Position numbers and translations under genes: made by a program
The notes under the pieces: generated by a model
The model's database searches: none
The model's input: only the letters and a program-made list of their open reading frames with translations
What the model was told of the DNA's origin: nothing
NCBI RefSeq assembly: GCF_003427025.1
Contig: NZ_QVAI01000005.1
Span: 248,001-312,000, forward strand
From: Jiangella endophytica
GTDB lineage: Bacteria; Actinomycetota; Actinomycetes; Jiangellales; Jiangellaceae
Direction of reading: 5' to 3'
Length of the DNA: 64,000 nucleotides
Shown: in pieces, positions 1 to 9,268 of the stretch
How positions within the stretch are numbered: the first letter of the stretch is position 1
Layout: each line of letters opens with the position of its first letter

Positions 1-694
1 GGTCGTTGACGATGTCGTTGAGCACCCTGGCGTCGTCGACCAGCTGGTCGATCTCCTGCCGCTGGTCGTCGTCGGTGCTGGGACGGCGCTGCAGCAGCTG
101 GGCGCGGGTGTGCAGGATCGCGAGCGGGGTGCGCAGCTCGTGGCTGGCCTCCGCGACGAACCGGCGCTGCGACGTCAGCGCGTCACCGAGCGGACGGACG
201 GCGCGCCGCGCCACCAGCCAGCCCAGCCCGGCCGCCGCGAGTGCGCCGACGACGCCGACGAGGATCGACAGCCGGGCCAGCCGCTCGGTCTCCTCCTGCT
301 GCTCGGTGAAGTTCGTCACCGCCGCGGTCCGCTCGCGGCCGGTCTCCTCGACATGGGCGAGGAACGGGGTGTCGCACGTCTCGAACCGCCGGGTGCCCGG
401 CTCCAGCGTGTCGACGGCGGCCCGGACCTCGTCCTCGGGACAGCCATCCGGCAGCGCGTCGACGATCGTCTCGCCGGGCGCGGCCAGGGCCAGCTTGGCC
501 TGCAGCTTGTGCTCGGTGGCGGAGATCCGCTCCTGCCCGCTGATCGAATAGACGAGCGCGATGATGACGCCGATGACCAGCGCGACGGCGACGCCCGTCT
601 GCGCCGCGACGACGATCGACGCCCGGCGCAGCAGCCGCCGGTCGGCCGGCGCGGAGGTGGGGCGGCGCTCGGAGCCGCCTCGGCGCCAGTTCAA
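1..694 (-). CDS. Sensor histidine kinase, N-terminal part (cut by the window start)
   Basis: Membrane sensor kinase that should autophosphorylate and pass phosphate to the response regulator encoded just upstream. The 231 visible residues hold an Arg-rich cytoplasmic start, a first transmembrane segment (about residues 25-50), an extracellular loop of about 90 residues with a possible disulfide pair (DGCPED and FETCDTP), a second membrane segment, a short HAMP-like linker and the HisKA phosphoacceptor box FVAEASHELRTPLAIL. The ATPase domain lies outside the window. I chose a TTG start at 692-694 because it overlaps the regulator's stop as TTGA, typical of translational coupling, and no ATG or GTG fits better. 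The input signal cannot be inferred. Confidence 0.9.
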   Translation of the reverse strand, partial: MNWRRGGSERRPTSAPADRRLLRRASIVVAAQTGVAVALVIGVIIALVYSISGQERISATEHKLQAKLALAAPGETIVDALPDGCPEDEVRAAVDTLEPGTRRFETCDTPFLAHVEETGRERTAAVTNFTEQQEETERLARLSILVGVVGALAAAGLGWLVARRAVRPLGDALTSQRRFVAEASHELRTPLAILHTRAQLLQRRPSTDDDQRQEIDQLVDDARVLNDIVND

Positions 695-1362
695 GCGGAC
701 CCCATCCGGTAGCCGAGGCCGTGGACGGTACGGATGACGTCCCGGCCGAGTTTCCTGCGCAAATAGTAGACGTAGGTGTCCACGGCGCCGGGGCTGTCGG
801 CGTCCTGGAACACCAGCCGGCGCAGCTCGTCGCGGGTGAAGACCTGCGTCGGGTGCGCGGCGAACAGCTGCAGCAGCTCGTTCTCACGCCCGGACAGCTC
901 GATCGGAGCGGCCGCTCCGCCGACCACCCGTCGCGCGGTGACGTCGAGGTAGCGCTCGCCGAGATCGAGGCGGGCCGACGTGTCGGTGTGCCGGCGCAGC
1001 AGCGCACGCACCCGGGCCAGCAGCTCGTCGATCTCGAACGGCTTGACGACGTAGTCCTCGGCGCCGGCGTCGAGGCCCTCGACGCGGTCCTCGGTGGTGC
1101 CGCGCGCGGTCAGCACCAGGATCGGTGTCGCGACGCCCCGCGAGCGCACCTTGCGCACGAGGTCGACGCCCTCGATGGCGGGCAGCCCGCGGTCGATGAT
1201 CATGACGGCGTACCGGCTGGTCAGCGCGTGGTGCAGTCCGGACTGGCCGTCGCGGGCGACGTCGACGGTGTAGCCCTCGCCGGTGAACAGCCGGTCCAGT
1301 AGCGCCGCCAGCTTGGCGTCGTCCTCGACCAGCAGCAACGCGTGGTCCTGGTCGCCTGCCAT
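691..1362 (-). CDS. OmpR/PhoB-family response regulator
   Basis: DNA-binding response regulator of the adjacent kinase, 224 residues. The receiver domain (about 1-120) keeps the acidic pocket (E13, D14, D15), phospho-acceptor D57 (IIDRGLP), T85 (VLTARG) and K107 (EDYVVKPF). A winged-helix domain follows (about 128-222) with the family ending DTYVYYLRRKLG and TVHGLGYRMG. I chose the ATG at 1362 over an upstream in-frame codon because the protein then begins directly before the first receiver strand (HALLLVEDD). Its stop overlaps the kinase start by 4 bases. Two tandem 11-bp direct repeats 23-44 bases upstream suggest autoregulation. The regulon is unknown. Confidence 0.95.
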   Translation of the reverse strand: MAGDQDHALLLVEDDAKLAALLDRLFTGEGYTVDVARDGQSGLHHALTSRYAVMIIDRGLPAIEGVDLVRKVRSRGVATPILVLTARGTTEDRVEGLDAGAEDYVVKPFEIDELLARVRALLRRHTDTSARLDLGERYLDVTARRVVGGAAAPIELSGRENELLQLFAAHPTQVFTRDELRRLVFQDADSPGAVDTYVYYLRRKLGRDVIRTVHGLGYRMGSA

Positions 1363-1384
1363 GCCATCGATGCTCGCACGAGTG

Positions 1385-1406
1385 CTCTGAGGTTCCTCTG
1401 AGATTC
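1385..1406. promoter_or_regulatory. Tandem 11-bp direct repeat, likely response-regulator box
   Basis: CTCTGAGGTTC at 1385-1395 is followed at once by CTCTGAGATTC at 1396-1406 (10 of 11 identical). Head-to-tail 11-bp repeats, one per helical turn, are the usual binding geometry of OmpR/PhoB dimers. The pair lies 23 bases upstream of the regulator's ATG, as expected for autoregulation. The role is inference from geometry and position. Confidence 0.65.
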
Positions 1407-1519
1407 GCGCCGAACCATGAATCGAGAAGACCGCGCCTCGTGACAACGCCGCCGCTCGACGGGGCGTCTACCAGGACAAGAGAGCTGGGTGCGGGGGATC
1501 GGTCGCAGAGAGGCTGAGG

Positions 1520-2206
1520 ATGAGCACTGATGGCGAGATCGAGGTCCGGCCGGCCGGCGAGGGCGACCTGCGCACTACCGCGGCGTTGCACGTGTCCGAG
1601 CTGCCGCACGGCCTGTTCCCACGGCTCGGCGAGGCCTTCGTCCGCCGCTGGCACCGTGCCCACCTGGAGTCGCGGTACGGCGTCGTGCTGGTCGCGACCC
1701 GCGGCGGAGAGGTCGTCGGGTTCACGCTCGGCACCACCGACCGGCCGGCCAACGTGGCCTGGATCATCGGGCACCGTCGCCGTGAGCTCACGCTGGCCGG
1801 GCTGCGCGCCCTGCTCACCCGGCCGGTTCTCGCCGCGGAGTTCGTCCGGTCCCGCGGCATGCGGTACGCGCGACGGCTGCTCGGCCGGGCCGCGGCCCCG
1901 GCGCGCGTGGTCGCGAAGGGCGACGTACCGGAGGCGGGGTTCGGGTCGATCGCCGTGCTCGAGGCCATCGTCGTGACGCCGGCGCAGCGCGGCCGCTCGA
2001 TCGGCACGGAGCTGAGTGAGGCGTTCCTCTCGATCGTCGCGGCAGCCGGCGTCGAGCGCGTCGAGCTGGTCACGAAGGTGGGTGCTCGCGGCGCGGCCGG
2101 GTTCTATGAGCGGGCCGGCTGGCACCGCGTCGGCGGCCACGTCGACCGCGACGGCGACGAGGTCCACACCTACCGGATCGACCCACGGTTCGTGCGGGCT
2201 CGATGA
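1520..2206 (+). CDS. GNAT-family N-acetyltransferase
   Basis: Cytoplasmic acyltransferase of 228 residues that should move an acetyl group from acetyl-CoA to an unidentified amine. The acetyl-CoA loop is seen as VTPAQRGRSIGTEL (motif A, Q/RxxGxG/A-like) near residues 152-165, followed by helix alpha-3 and the motif B region AAGFYERAGWHRVG. There is an unusually long middle segment (about residues 85-145) between strands beta-3 and beta-4. The ATG at 1520 lies 7 bases after AGAGAGGCTGAGG, a good ribosome site. The stop overlaps the next start as ATGA, so the lipoprotein gene is probably translated from the same message. The substrate cannot be guessed. Confidence 0.9.
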   Translation: MSTDGEIEVRPAGEGDLRTTAALHVSELPHGLFPRLGEAFVRRWHRAHLESRYGVVLVATRGGEVVGFTLGTTDRPANVAWIIGHRRRELTLAGLRALLTRPVLAAEFVRSRGMRYARRLLGRAAAPARVVAKGDVPEAGFGSIAVLEAIVVTPAQRGRSIGTELSEAFLSIVAAAGVERVELVTKVGARGAAGFYERAGWHRVGGHVDRDGDEVHTYRIDPRFVRAR

Positions 2207-3216
2207 CCGGTCGCGGAGTCGGGCGCCGTGGCTTCCTCGCCGGGGCCGCGGCAGCGGTCGTGGCGGCGTGCGGAGCCGAGCAGCCGCGGTCGCGTGCCGC
2301 CCGCACCATGCCGCCGCGTCCGCCCGAGAAGCAGCCGGCAGGTCCGGCGCCGGAGCCCCCGTCACCGGTTCCGGACCTGCCGGTGGTGGCCCCGTGGCAG
2401 CCGGGCGGGAACGAGATCTCGCCCGAGGTCAAGCTGGCGGCGGTGCGGGTGCTGGAGGCGCTCGGCTCGGTGCCCGGCGGCGGTGCCGTCACCCCCGCGG
2501 CCGATCGGCTGACCGCCGCCGGGGCATCGCCGGGCCTCGAGCGCACCGCCGGGCCGCTGCTGCCGCCCGCCGCGCCCGCCGTCGCGCAGATCGTCTACCC
2601 GCAGTACGGCGGACTGGAGCGCGGCACCGCGAGCGTCATGACGGTCGTCCGGCAGACCTGGGTCGACGGCGAGGCGTTGCTCGAGCGGGTCGTGACGGCG
2701 GACGTCCGGCTGGCGCGCTCCGGCGGCGTGTGGACGGTCACCGAGCTGCGTCCCGTCGCCCCGGCTCCCGCCGCGGCCGCCGCGCTGACCGGGCCGGCCG
2801 CCGAGCTGGCCGCGAGCGGGCGGGTCCAGCTGCCGGAGGCGGCCCTCGCCGACCTCGCCGCCGGCGTCGTCGACGCGCGGGTCGTCGCGGCGCTGCTGGA
2901 GCTGTCCGGGACCTACCAGCCGGCGGTGTCGGTGTTCCGCGGCGGACACCCCGAGAACGTCTTCGGTACCGACCGCACCAGCAACCACACCCGTGGCCGG
3001 GCCGTCGACATCTGGGCCGTCGACGGCCGGCCGGTGGTGTCGATGGGCAAGGACGAGCCGTTCCTGCTCGACTTCCTCGCGGCGGTGCGGGCGACCGGCA
3101 GCGACGAGATCGGCGGCCCGGTGGACCCGGACGGCCCCGGTGGCAAGCACTTCGCCGATGACCTGCACCGCGATCACGTCCATCTCGGGTTCGAGCGGCC
3201 GCCTGACGATCGTTGA
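2203..3216 (+). CDS. Tat-type lipoprotein with an M15/DD-peptidase-like C-terminal domain
   Basis: Predicted exported lipoprotein, 337 residues. The N-terminus has a twin-arginine-like motif (GRRGFLAGAAAA) and a lipobox ending at AAC near residue 23, then a Pro-rich linker (about 35-65). The C-terminal part contains SNHTRGRAVDIW and, near the end, LHRDHVHLGF. Spaced His/Asp residues of this kind (HxxGxAxD then HDHVH) are those of zinc-dependent peptidases of the M15/hedgehog-like fold, so a peptidoglycan-related or zinc-binding role is likely. It overlaps the GNAT gene by 4 bases. An alternative is a catalytically inactive relative that only keeps the fold. Confidence 0.75.
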   Translation: MTGRGVGRRGFLAGAAAAVVAACGAEQPRSRAARTMPPRPPEKQPAGPAPEPPSPVPDLPVVAPWQPGGNEISPEVKLAAVRVLEALGSVPGGGAVTPAADRLTAAGASPGLERTAGPLLPPAAPAVAQIVYPQYGGLERGTASVMTVVRQTWVDGEALLERVVTADVRLARSGGVWTVTELRPVAPAPAAAAALTGPAAELAASGRVQLPEAALADLAAGVVDARVVAALLELSGTYQPAVSVFRGGHPENVFGTDRTSNHTRGRAVDIWAVDGRPVVSMGKDEPFLLDFLAAVRATGSDEIGGPVDPDGPGGKHFADDLHRDHVHLGFERPPDDR

Positions 3217-3227
3217 CGGCCGCATGG

Positions 3228-3263
3228 CTCCCTGCTTTACTAGTTCCATAGGAAAGCAGGGAG
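3228..3263. promoter_or_regulatory. Perfect 11-bp inverted repeat covering the GntR gene's ribosome site
   Basis: CTCCCTGCTTT (3228-3238) pairs perfectly with AAAGCAGGGAG (3253-3263) across a 14-base loop that contains the palindrome ACTAGT. The right arm includes most of the Shine-Dalgarno AGGGAGG (3258-3264) of the GntR gene. It may be the autoregulatory operator of the YtrA-type repressor. In RNA it could also form a hairpin that hides the ribosome site. The repeat is certain; its function is inferred. Confidence 0.7.
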
Positions 3264-3271
3264 GCTGGCTC

Positions 3272-3667
3272 GTGTTCATATTCCAACTCGACAGCACGTC
3301 CGGGGTGCCGCCGTACTTGCAGCTGGTCCATCAGGTGCGGCAGGCGGTCATGGTGGGCTACCTCAGGGAGGGCGACCGGCTGCCGCTGATCAGGGAGGCG
3401 GTCGAGCAGCTCGCGATCAACCCCAACACCGTGTCGAAGGCCTATCGCCAGCTCGAGCACGAGGGCCTGGTCGATCCCAGGCCTGGCGTGGGGACGTTCG
3501 TCGCGCGGGCTCCCGACGTCACGGTGCCGCCGGCGCAGTACGCGAAGCTGCGGCGAGGCCTGGAACGGTGGCTACGGGAGGCCGAGGCCGCGGGACTCGA
3601 CGAGGAAGCGGTCGGCGCGCTGCTGGCGGTGGTGCGGCGGGAACTGACTGAGGAAGGTGCGGCATGA
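3272..3667 (+). CDS. GntR-family (YtrA-type) transcriptional regulator
   Basis: Short 131-residue repressor of the YtrA subgroup: an N-terminal winged helix (about 1-75; PPYLQLVHQVRQAVMVGYL, then NPNTVSKAYRQLEHEGLV and the wing RPGVGTFV) with only a short helical tail instead of a ligand domain. I chose the GTG at 3272, 7 bases after AGGGAGG; an in-frame reading starting further upstream overlaps the lipoprotein gene and lacks a ribosome site. Its stop overlaps the ABC ATPase start as ATGA. YtrA-type regulators usually repress their own ABC operon, which matches the inverted repeat upstream. The inducer is unknown; cell-envelope stress is common for this group. Confidence 0.93.
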   Translation: MFIFQLDSTSGVPPYLQLVHQVRQAVMVGYLREGDRLPLIREAVEQLAINPNTVSKAYRQLEHEGLVDPRPGVGTFVARAPDVTVPPAQYAKLRRGLERWLREAEAAGLDEEAVGALLAVVRRELTEEGAA

Positions 3668-4551
3668 GCGCGGCGCTCGTCACCCGGGGCCTGGGTAGGC
3701 GGTACCGGTCGACGTGGGCGCTCCAGGACTGTGACCTCGAGGTGCCGGCGGGGGCCGTGATCGCCCTGGTCGGGCCCAACGGTGCGGGGAAGACTACCTT
3801 GTTGCAGCTGGTCGCCGGGCTGCAGCGGCCGTCGGCCGGGTCGATCTCGCTCTTCGGTGAACTGGCGCCGGCCCAGTCGCCACAGGCGTTGGCGCAACTG
3901 GCGTTCGTGGCCCAGGACCACCCGGTCTACCGGCGGTTCCGGGTGTCCGATCTGCTGCACCTGGGTCGTTCCCTCAACCGGACCTGGGACCAGGACTTCG
4001 CCGAGCGGCGCATCGCCGAGCTCGGCATCTCGCCGCGGCAGCGCACGGGCCGGCTCTCCGGCGGCCAGCAGGCCCAGGTCGCCCTGGCACTCGCCCTCGC
4101 CAAGCGGCCCCGGCTGCTGATCCTCGACGAGCCGGTGGCCAGTCTCGACCCGCTGGCCCGCCGCGAGTTCCTGCAGGTCCTGATGGGCACCGTGGCCGGT
4201 GAGGGTCTCACGGTGCTGCTCTCGTCCCACAACATCGCCGAACTGGAGCGCGTCTGCGACCATCTGGTGGTGGTGGCGGGCGGCCGCGTCCAGCTCGCCG
4301 GCGACGTCGACTCCCTGCTCGGCGACCACCGCGTGCTCACCGGCCCGAGCGCGGGGGTACCAGGCGGCCCGGGCGTGGTCCACGTCGACCAGGCCGACCG
4401 GCACGCCCACGTGGTCGCGAGGATCGGGCCCGCCGAGCCGCTGCCCGGGTGGCAGGCCAGGCCGATCGGGCTCGAGGAACTCGTCCTCGCCTATCTGCGA
4501 CGCGCCCGGGAACCCTGGCCCGTCCCGAGCGAGATGGAGCTGAGCGCATGA
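3664..4551 (+). CDS. ABC transporter ATP-binding protein
   Basis: Nucleotide-binding subunit (295 residues) of an ABC-2 type exporter, which should power the permease encoded next. Walker A GPNGAGKTT (37-45), Q-loop region (AFVAQDHP), signature LSGGQQAQ near 130, Walker B LLILDEPVASLDP and the switch histidine SSHN are all intact. A C-terminal extension of about 80 residues follows the switch, as in drug/bacitracin-type ATPases. It overlaps both neighbours by 4 bases (ATGA), making a tight gntR-ATPase-permease operon. The substrate is unknown; peptide antibiotic or lipid export is the usual theme. Confidence 0.93.
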   Translation: MSAALVTRGLGRRYRSTWALQDCDLEVPAGAVIALVGPNGAGKTTLLQLVAGLQRPSAGSISLFGELAPAQSPQALAQLAFVAQDHPVYRRFRVSDLLHLGRSLNRTWDQDFAERRIAELGISPRQRTGRLSGGQQAQVALALALAKRPRLLILDEPVASLDPLARREFLQVLMGTVAGEGLTVLLSSHNIAELERVCDHLVVVAGGRVQLAGDVDSLLGDHRVLTGPSAGVPGGPGVVHVDQADRHAHVVARIGPAEPLPGWQARPIGLEELVLAYLRRAREPWPVPSEMELSA

Positions 4552-5456
4552 TCTGGGTGGCGTGGCGCCAGCACCGCGGGGAGTTCCTCGGGGCGGCGAT
4601 CCTGCTGGCCGGCCTCGGCATCCTGCTGCTCACGCACGGCGTGGCGATGCACGACGCCTACGACCGTCTTGGTCTGCGGGAATGCCACCTGGTCTTCCTC
4701 GCCGGCACCGACCAGGCCTGCATCGACCAGGTGATGGCCTTCGACGACAAGTACGCGGGCCTGCCGCAGCAGTTCACCTCCTGGCTGCCGTTCCTGCCGA
4801 TGGTCGCGGGCATGCTCGCCGGCGCTCCCCTGCTGGCCCGCGAGTTCGAGCAGGGCACCTGGCAGCTGGCCTGGACCCAGGGCGTGACCCGGACCCGCTG
4901 GCTGGCCACCAAGCTCGTCGTGGTGCTCGGCGTCGTCCTGATCGCCTCGGTGGTGTTCGCCGCCGGTCTGAGCTGGTGGTTCGAACCCGTGGACATCCAG
5001 CGGTTCACGAGCGGGAAGTTCAACCACGCCGTGCTGGTGTTCCCCGGTTACGTGCTGCTGGGCGTGGCGATCGGTGTCCTGGCCGGAGTGGTCTTCCGCC
5101 GCGTCCTGGTGGCGGCGGCCGTCGTCATCCCCGTCTACCTCGCGCTGCGGCTGCCGATCGAGTTCGGGCTCCGTCCCCGCTATCGCGAGCCACTGACGTC
5201 GGACGACCCGGACCGGATCGCCCACGGCTGGCCCATCGACGACATCACCATGGGCCCCGGCGAGGGGTTCCCGCCGGTCCGATACCAGCCGGACGACAGG
5301 TTCTGGCAGTTCCAGCTCATCGAGACCACGATCCTCCTCGGCATCACCGTCGTGCTGCTGGCGATCGCCTGGCGGCTCGTGCTCGGCCGGAGTGCCCCGA
5401 AGGCTCCGCCGACGACCGACGGCGGCCGGGCCGGGGCGGTCACCGTAACGGCATAA
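4548..5456 (+). CDS. ABC-2 type transporter permease
   Basis: Membrane subunit (302 residues) partnering the preceding ATPase. About six hydrophobic segments are seen, among them FLGAAILLAGLGILLL at the N-terminus, KLVVVLGVVLIASVVFAAGL, a glycine-rich segment (GYVLLGVAIGVLAGVVF) and a final helix near 270-290. The motif LLAREFEQGTWQLAWTQGVTR is characteristic of this actinobacterial permease type, where the amphipathic stretch contacts the ATPase. The ATG at 4548 overlaps the ATPase stop as ATGA. The large extracytoplasmic loop (about 35-80) carries two cysteines (ECHL, QACID) that may form a disulfide. Confidence 0.9.
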   Translation: MIWVAWRQHRGEFLGAAILLAGLGILLLTHGVAMHDAYDRLGLRECHLVFLAGTDQACIDQVMAFDDKYAGLPQQFTSWLPFLPMVAGMLAGAPLLAREFEQGTWQLAWTQGVTRTRWLATKLVVVLGVVLIASVVFAAGLSWWFEPVDIQRFTSGKFNHAVLVFPGYVLLGVAIGVLAGVVFRRVLVAAAVVIPVYLALRLPIEFGLRPRYREPLTSDDPDRIAHGWPIDDITMGPGEGFPPVRYQPDDRFWQFQLIETTILLGITVVLLAIAWRLVLGRSAPKAPPTTDGGRAGAVTVTA

Positions 5457-5497
5457 TTGCCTGGGCGTGCGGCCACGACCTCTGGTCGAGTGGGGCC

Positions 5498-6178
5498 ATG
5501 GGACAGCGTTACGACGAGTTCGCCGACTGGTACGCCGGCTACGTCAGCAGCGGAGCGGGCCGGCCGTTCGCCCGCTCGGCCGACCGTCTCCTGCACCGCC
5601 TGCTCGGCCCCGGCGACGACCGGCTCTGCCTCGACCTCGGCTGCGGTGGCGGCGCCCACGTCCCGGCACTGACCGGCCTGGGCTGGCGCGTCATCGGCGT
5701 CGACGTCTCCGCCCGGCAGGTCGAGCTCGCCCGCCGGACCGGCGTCGCCGCGATCGTCGCGAGCGCCGACGACCTCCCGCTCGCCGACCAGTCCGTCGAC
5801 GCCGTCGCCACGATCATGACGACCACGGACTTCGACGCGCTGCCGCCGGTGTTCGCCGAGGCCCGCCGGGTGCTCCGACCCGGTGGCCGCCTCGTGGTCG
5901 TCGCCGCCCATCCCTGCTTCGGCGGCGTCTTCGTCGAGCACGACTCCCGGGGGCGCCGCATCGTCCATCCCGGCTATCGCCGGCACGAGCGGGTCGAGGA
6001 GCACCCGCTCCTCGGCGACGGGATCCGCTCCCGCGTCGGCGTCGTCAACGTCCCACTGCCTGAGCTGCTGAACGCCGTGACCGGCGCGGGACTCGTCCTG
6101 GGCGAGACCGCCGAGGACGACGGCGACGAACCGGTCCCGGTCCTGTTCGGCCTGGCTGCCGACCGGCTTCCCGAGTGA
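5498..6178 (+). CDS. Class I SAM-dependent methyltransferase
   Basis: 226-residue methyltransferase with a Rossmann SAM site: motif I LDLGCGGG, the acidic ribose-binding end of strand 2 (VIGVDVS), motif II region ASADDLPLADQSVDAV and the post-motif RRVLRPGGRLVVVAAHP. The order fits the methyltransferase-11/UbiE-like group. The ATG at 5498 gives MGQRYDEFADWYAGY, a usual N-terminus for the family. The acceptor is unknown. It follows the ABC operon after 41 bases, so it may be read through, and converges on the SMP-30 gene, whose stop is only 3 bases away, with no terminator between. Confidence 0.88.
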   Translation: MGQRYDEFADWYAGYVSSGAGRPFARSADRLLHRLLGPGDDRLCLDLGCGGGAHVPALTGLGWRVIGVDVSARQVELARRTGVAAIVASADDLPLADQSVDAVATIMTTTDFDALPPVFAEARRVLRPGGRLVVVAAHPCFGGVFVEHDSRGRRIVHPGYRRHERVEEHPLLGDGIRSRVGVVNVPLPELLNAVTGAGLVLGETAEDDGDEPVPVLFGLAADRLPE

Positions 6179-6181
6179 TCG

Positions 6182-7018
6182 TCAGGGACGGCCGGCTCCC
6201 GGCGCCGGCGCCGGGTGGGCGACCAGCCGTCCGGTCGGCTCGGGCGGCGGCGGGCCGTCCCACTCCTGGCCGACGACGTAGAGCCGCGGGTCGTCGCCGC
6301 GGCTGAGGGCGCAGGCGAACGCACCGCGGTCGGACTCGACGACCGCCAGTACCTCGCCTCCCTCGCCGACCCGGACGCAGTGCCGGTTGCCGACGTCGGC
6401 GTACCAGACCGCTCCCTCGGCGTCGACGCAGATGCCGTCGGGATGGTCGCCGGGGGTGTCCGCCCAGACTCGCCGCTCGCCGAGGGCGCCGTCGGGCTCG
6501 ATGGAGAACGCCGTGAGCCGGTTCGCGTACGACTCCGCGACGATGAGCGTGGCGCCGTCGGCCGTGATGGCCATTCCGTTCGGGAACGCCAGAGCGTCGG
6601 CGACCCGCTCCACCCGGCCGTCGGGCGTGACGCGGACGACCAGGCCCGGCGCGAACTCGCCGCCGGGGAAGTCGAAGCCGATGCCGTTGACGTAGGCGTC
6701 GCCGCGCTCGCTCACCACGATGTCGTTCCACGGGTGCTCCGAGAACGCGGAGAGGTCCGCGTGCGGGACGAGCGACCCGTCCGCCTCCCGGCGCAGCAGC
6801 CGGCGCTCCGCGGAGTCGACCACCAGCAGCCGCCCGTCGGGCAGGAAGTCGATGCACATCGGGAACGACTCGACCGTGGCCACCACCTCATGGCGGCCGT
6901 CGTCGTCGACCGCGACGACCTGGTGGGCGCCCCAATCGGAGAACCACAGCCGTCCCTCGTGCCAGCGCGGCGACTCGCCGAACACGATCCCGTCCATCAG
7001 CACCCGTGCTGTGTCCAT
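6182..7018 (-). CDS. SMP-30/gluconolactonase/LRE family protein
   Basis: 278-residue six-bladed propeller, probably a metal-dependent sugar lactonase. Family landmarks are GESPRW near the N-terminus (metal-binding Glu), the repeated blade pattern, WNDIVVSERGDAYV, FPNGMAITADG (metal-binding Asn) and DHPDGICVDAEGAVWYAD (metal-binding Asp). The ATG at 7018 is preceded by GAGGAGGACCGGGC, a strong ribosome site. No operon partner is evident. The substrate could be gluconolactone or another lactone. Gluconokinase lies 2 kb away but is not co-transcribed with it. Confidence 0.88.
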   Translation of the reverse strand: MDTARVLMDGIVFGESPRWHEGRLWFSDWGAHQVVAVDDDGRHEVVATVESFPMCIDFLPDGRLLVVDSAERRLLRREADGSLVPHADLSAFSEHPWNDIVVSERGDAYVNGIGFDFPGGEFAPGLVVRVTPDGRVERVADALAFPNGMAITADGATLIVAESYANRLTAFSIEPDGALGERRVWADTPGDHPDGICVDAEGAVWYADVGNRHCVRVGEGGEVLAVVESDRGAFACALSRGDDPRLYVVGQEWDGPPPPEPTGRLVAHPAPAPGAGRP

Positions 7019-7070
7019 GCCCGGTCCTCCTCGTCGGTCTCATCGGGCAGACCGGCGCGGGCGGGAGAAC

Positions 7071-7250
7071 TCATCGCTCGGCTCGGTCGATCCGGCGCAG
7101 CCGCCGGGCCGGCTCCGGATCGGCCCGGTGCAGGCAGGCGCGGCCCTTCTCGGCGTGCAGCGGATGCGACACGATCATGATCCGGTCCGCCTCGCCCCAG
7201 AGCAGCACCGCGCCCAGCGCTCCGGCAGCCCAGGGCAGCGTCCGCCTCAT
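7071..7250 (-). pseudogene. Probable remnant of a YdcF/SanA-like (DUF218) protein
   Basis: A 59-codon open frame encodes a short hydrophobic start followed by ADRIMIVSHPLHAEKGRACL and an Arg-rich end. The stretch VIVSHPLHA-x-KAR is a hallmark I know from the C-terminal half of actinobacterial YdcF-like proteins, whose normal length is about 170-200 residues. The N-terminal two thirds, including the nucleotide-like strand, is missing. The hydrophobic start may be chance, or may be a fused end. Decayed gene is the simplest reading. A small expressed protein is the alternative. The family assignment is from memory of the motif. Confidence 0.4.
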
Positions 7251-7277
7251 GCCTCCCGACCCTACGGAGTCCGGACG

Positions 7278-7318
7278 CGACGAGGGGCGGCCGGACCACG
7301 CCCGGCCGCCCCTCGTCG
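7278..7318. terminator. Strong hairpin terminator after the alpha/beta hydrolase
   Basis: Arms 7278-7294 and 7302-7318 form a perfect 17-bp GC-rich stem around a 7-base loop, starting 5 bases beyond the hydrolase stop on the minus strand. There is no clear U-tract, which is usual for high-GC actinomycetes. Confidence 0.8.
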
Positions 7319-7323
7319 GTGAC

Positions 7324-8800
<1,477 letters not shown>

Positions 8801-8807
8801 CCCGGCC

Positions 8808-9212
8808 TCAGTCGCCGAGTTCGGTGAAGAGCGTCAGCTGGAGGTCGCCGGGGGCGTCGAGGCGGGAGTTGAGCGAGTCCCAGGGGGTGCGCGTCGGCTC
8901 GGCGAGGACCTCGGCGCCGGCGTCGGCGAGCCGGCGGGTGGTCGCGGCGGAGTCGTCGACCTCGAGCGCGACGCGGACGTGCCCGGCGACGCGTCGCCCG
9001 ACCTCGACGCGGTCGATGAACTCGGCCTGGTCCTGGTCGACGATCTCGATGGTGGCGCGGCCGGCGCCGAGCAGGACGACCCGGCCGTCGGGCGAGGAGA
9101 AGTCGGCGAGCTCGGGCAGGCCCAGCACGTCGCGGTAGAAGTGGACGGCCGCGTCGTGGTCGGGGACGGTGACGACGAGGCGCAGCTCGCGCACCGGCTC
9201 GGAGTCGGTCAT
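8808..9212 (-). CDS. VOC-family (glyoxalase/bleomycin-resistance-like) protein
   Basis: 134-residue protein with the paired beta-alpha-beta-beta-beta VOC fold: first module LRLVVTVPDHDAAVHFYRDVLGLPEL, second module VALEVDDSAATTRRLADAGAEVL ending in LDAPGDLQLTLFTEL. Metal-ligand positions are partly replaced (no His in the first strand; Glu in TIEIVD and near the C-terminus), so catalysis cannot be assigned. The start is 56 bases from the divergent gluconokinase GTG. Confidence 0.85.
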   Translation of the reverse strand: MTDSEPVRELRLVVTVPDHDAAVHFYRDVLGLPELADFSSPDGRVVLLGAGRATIEIVDQDQAEFIDRVEVGRRVAGHVRVALEVDDSAATTRRLADAGAEVLAEPTRTPWDSLNSRLDAPGDLQLTLFTELGD

Positions 9213-9268
9213 GCCCCCAGTCTGGACGCCGTGGGCGTCGGCGGCCAGGGCGTGTCAGGCTGGACCGC

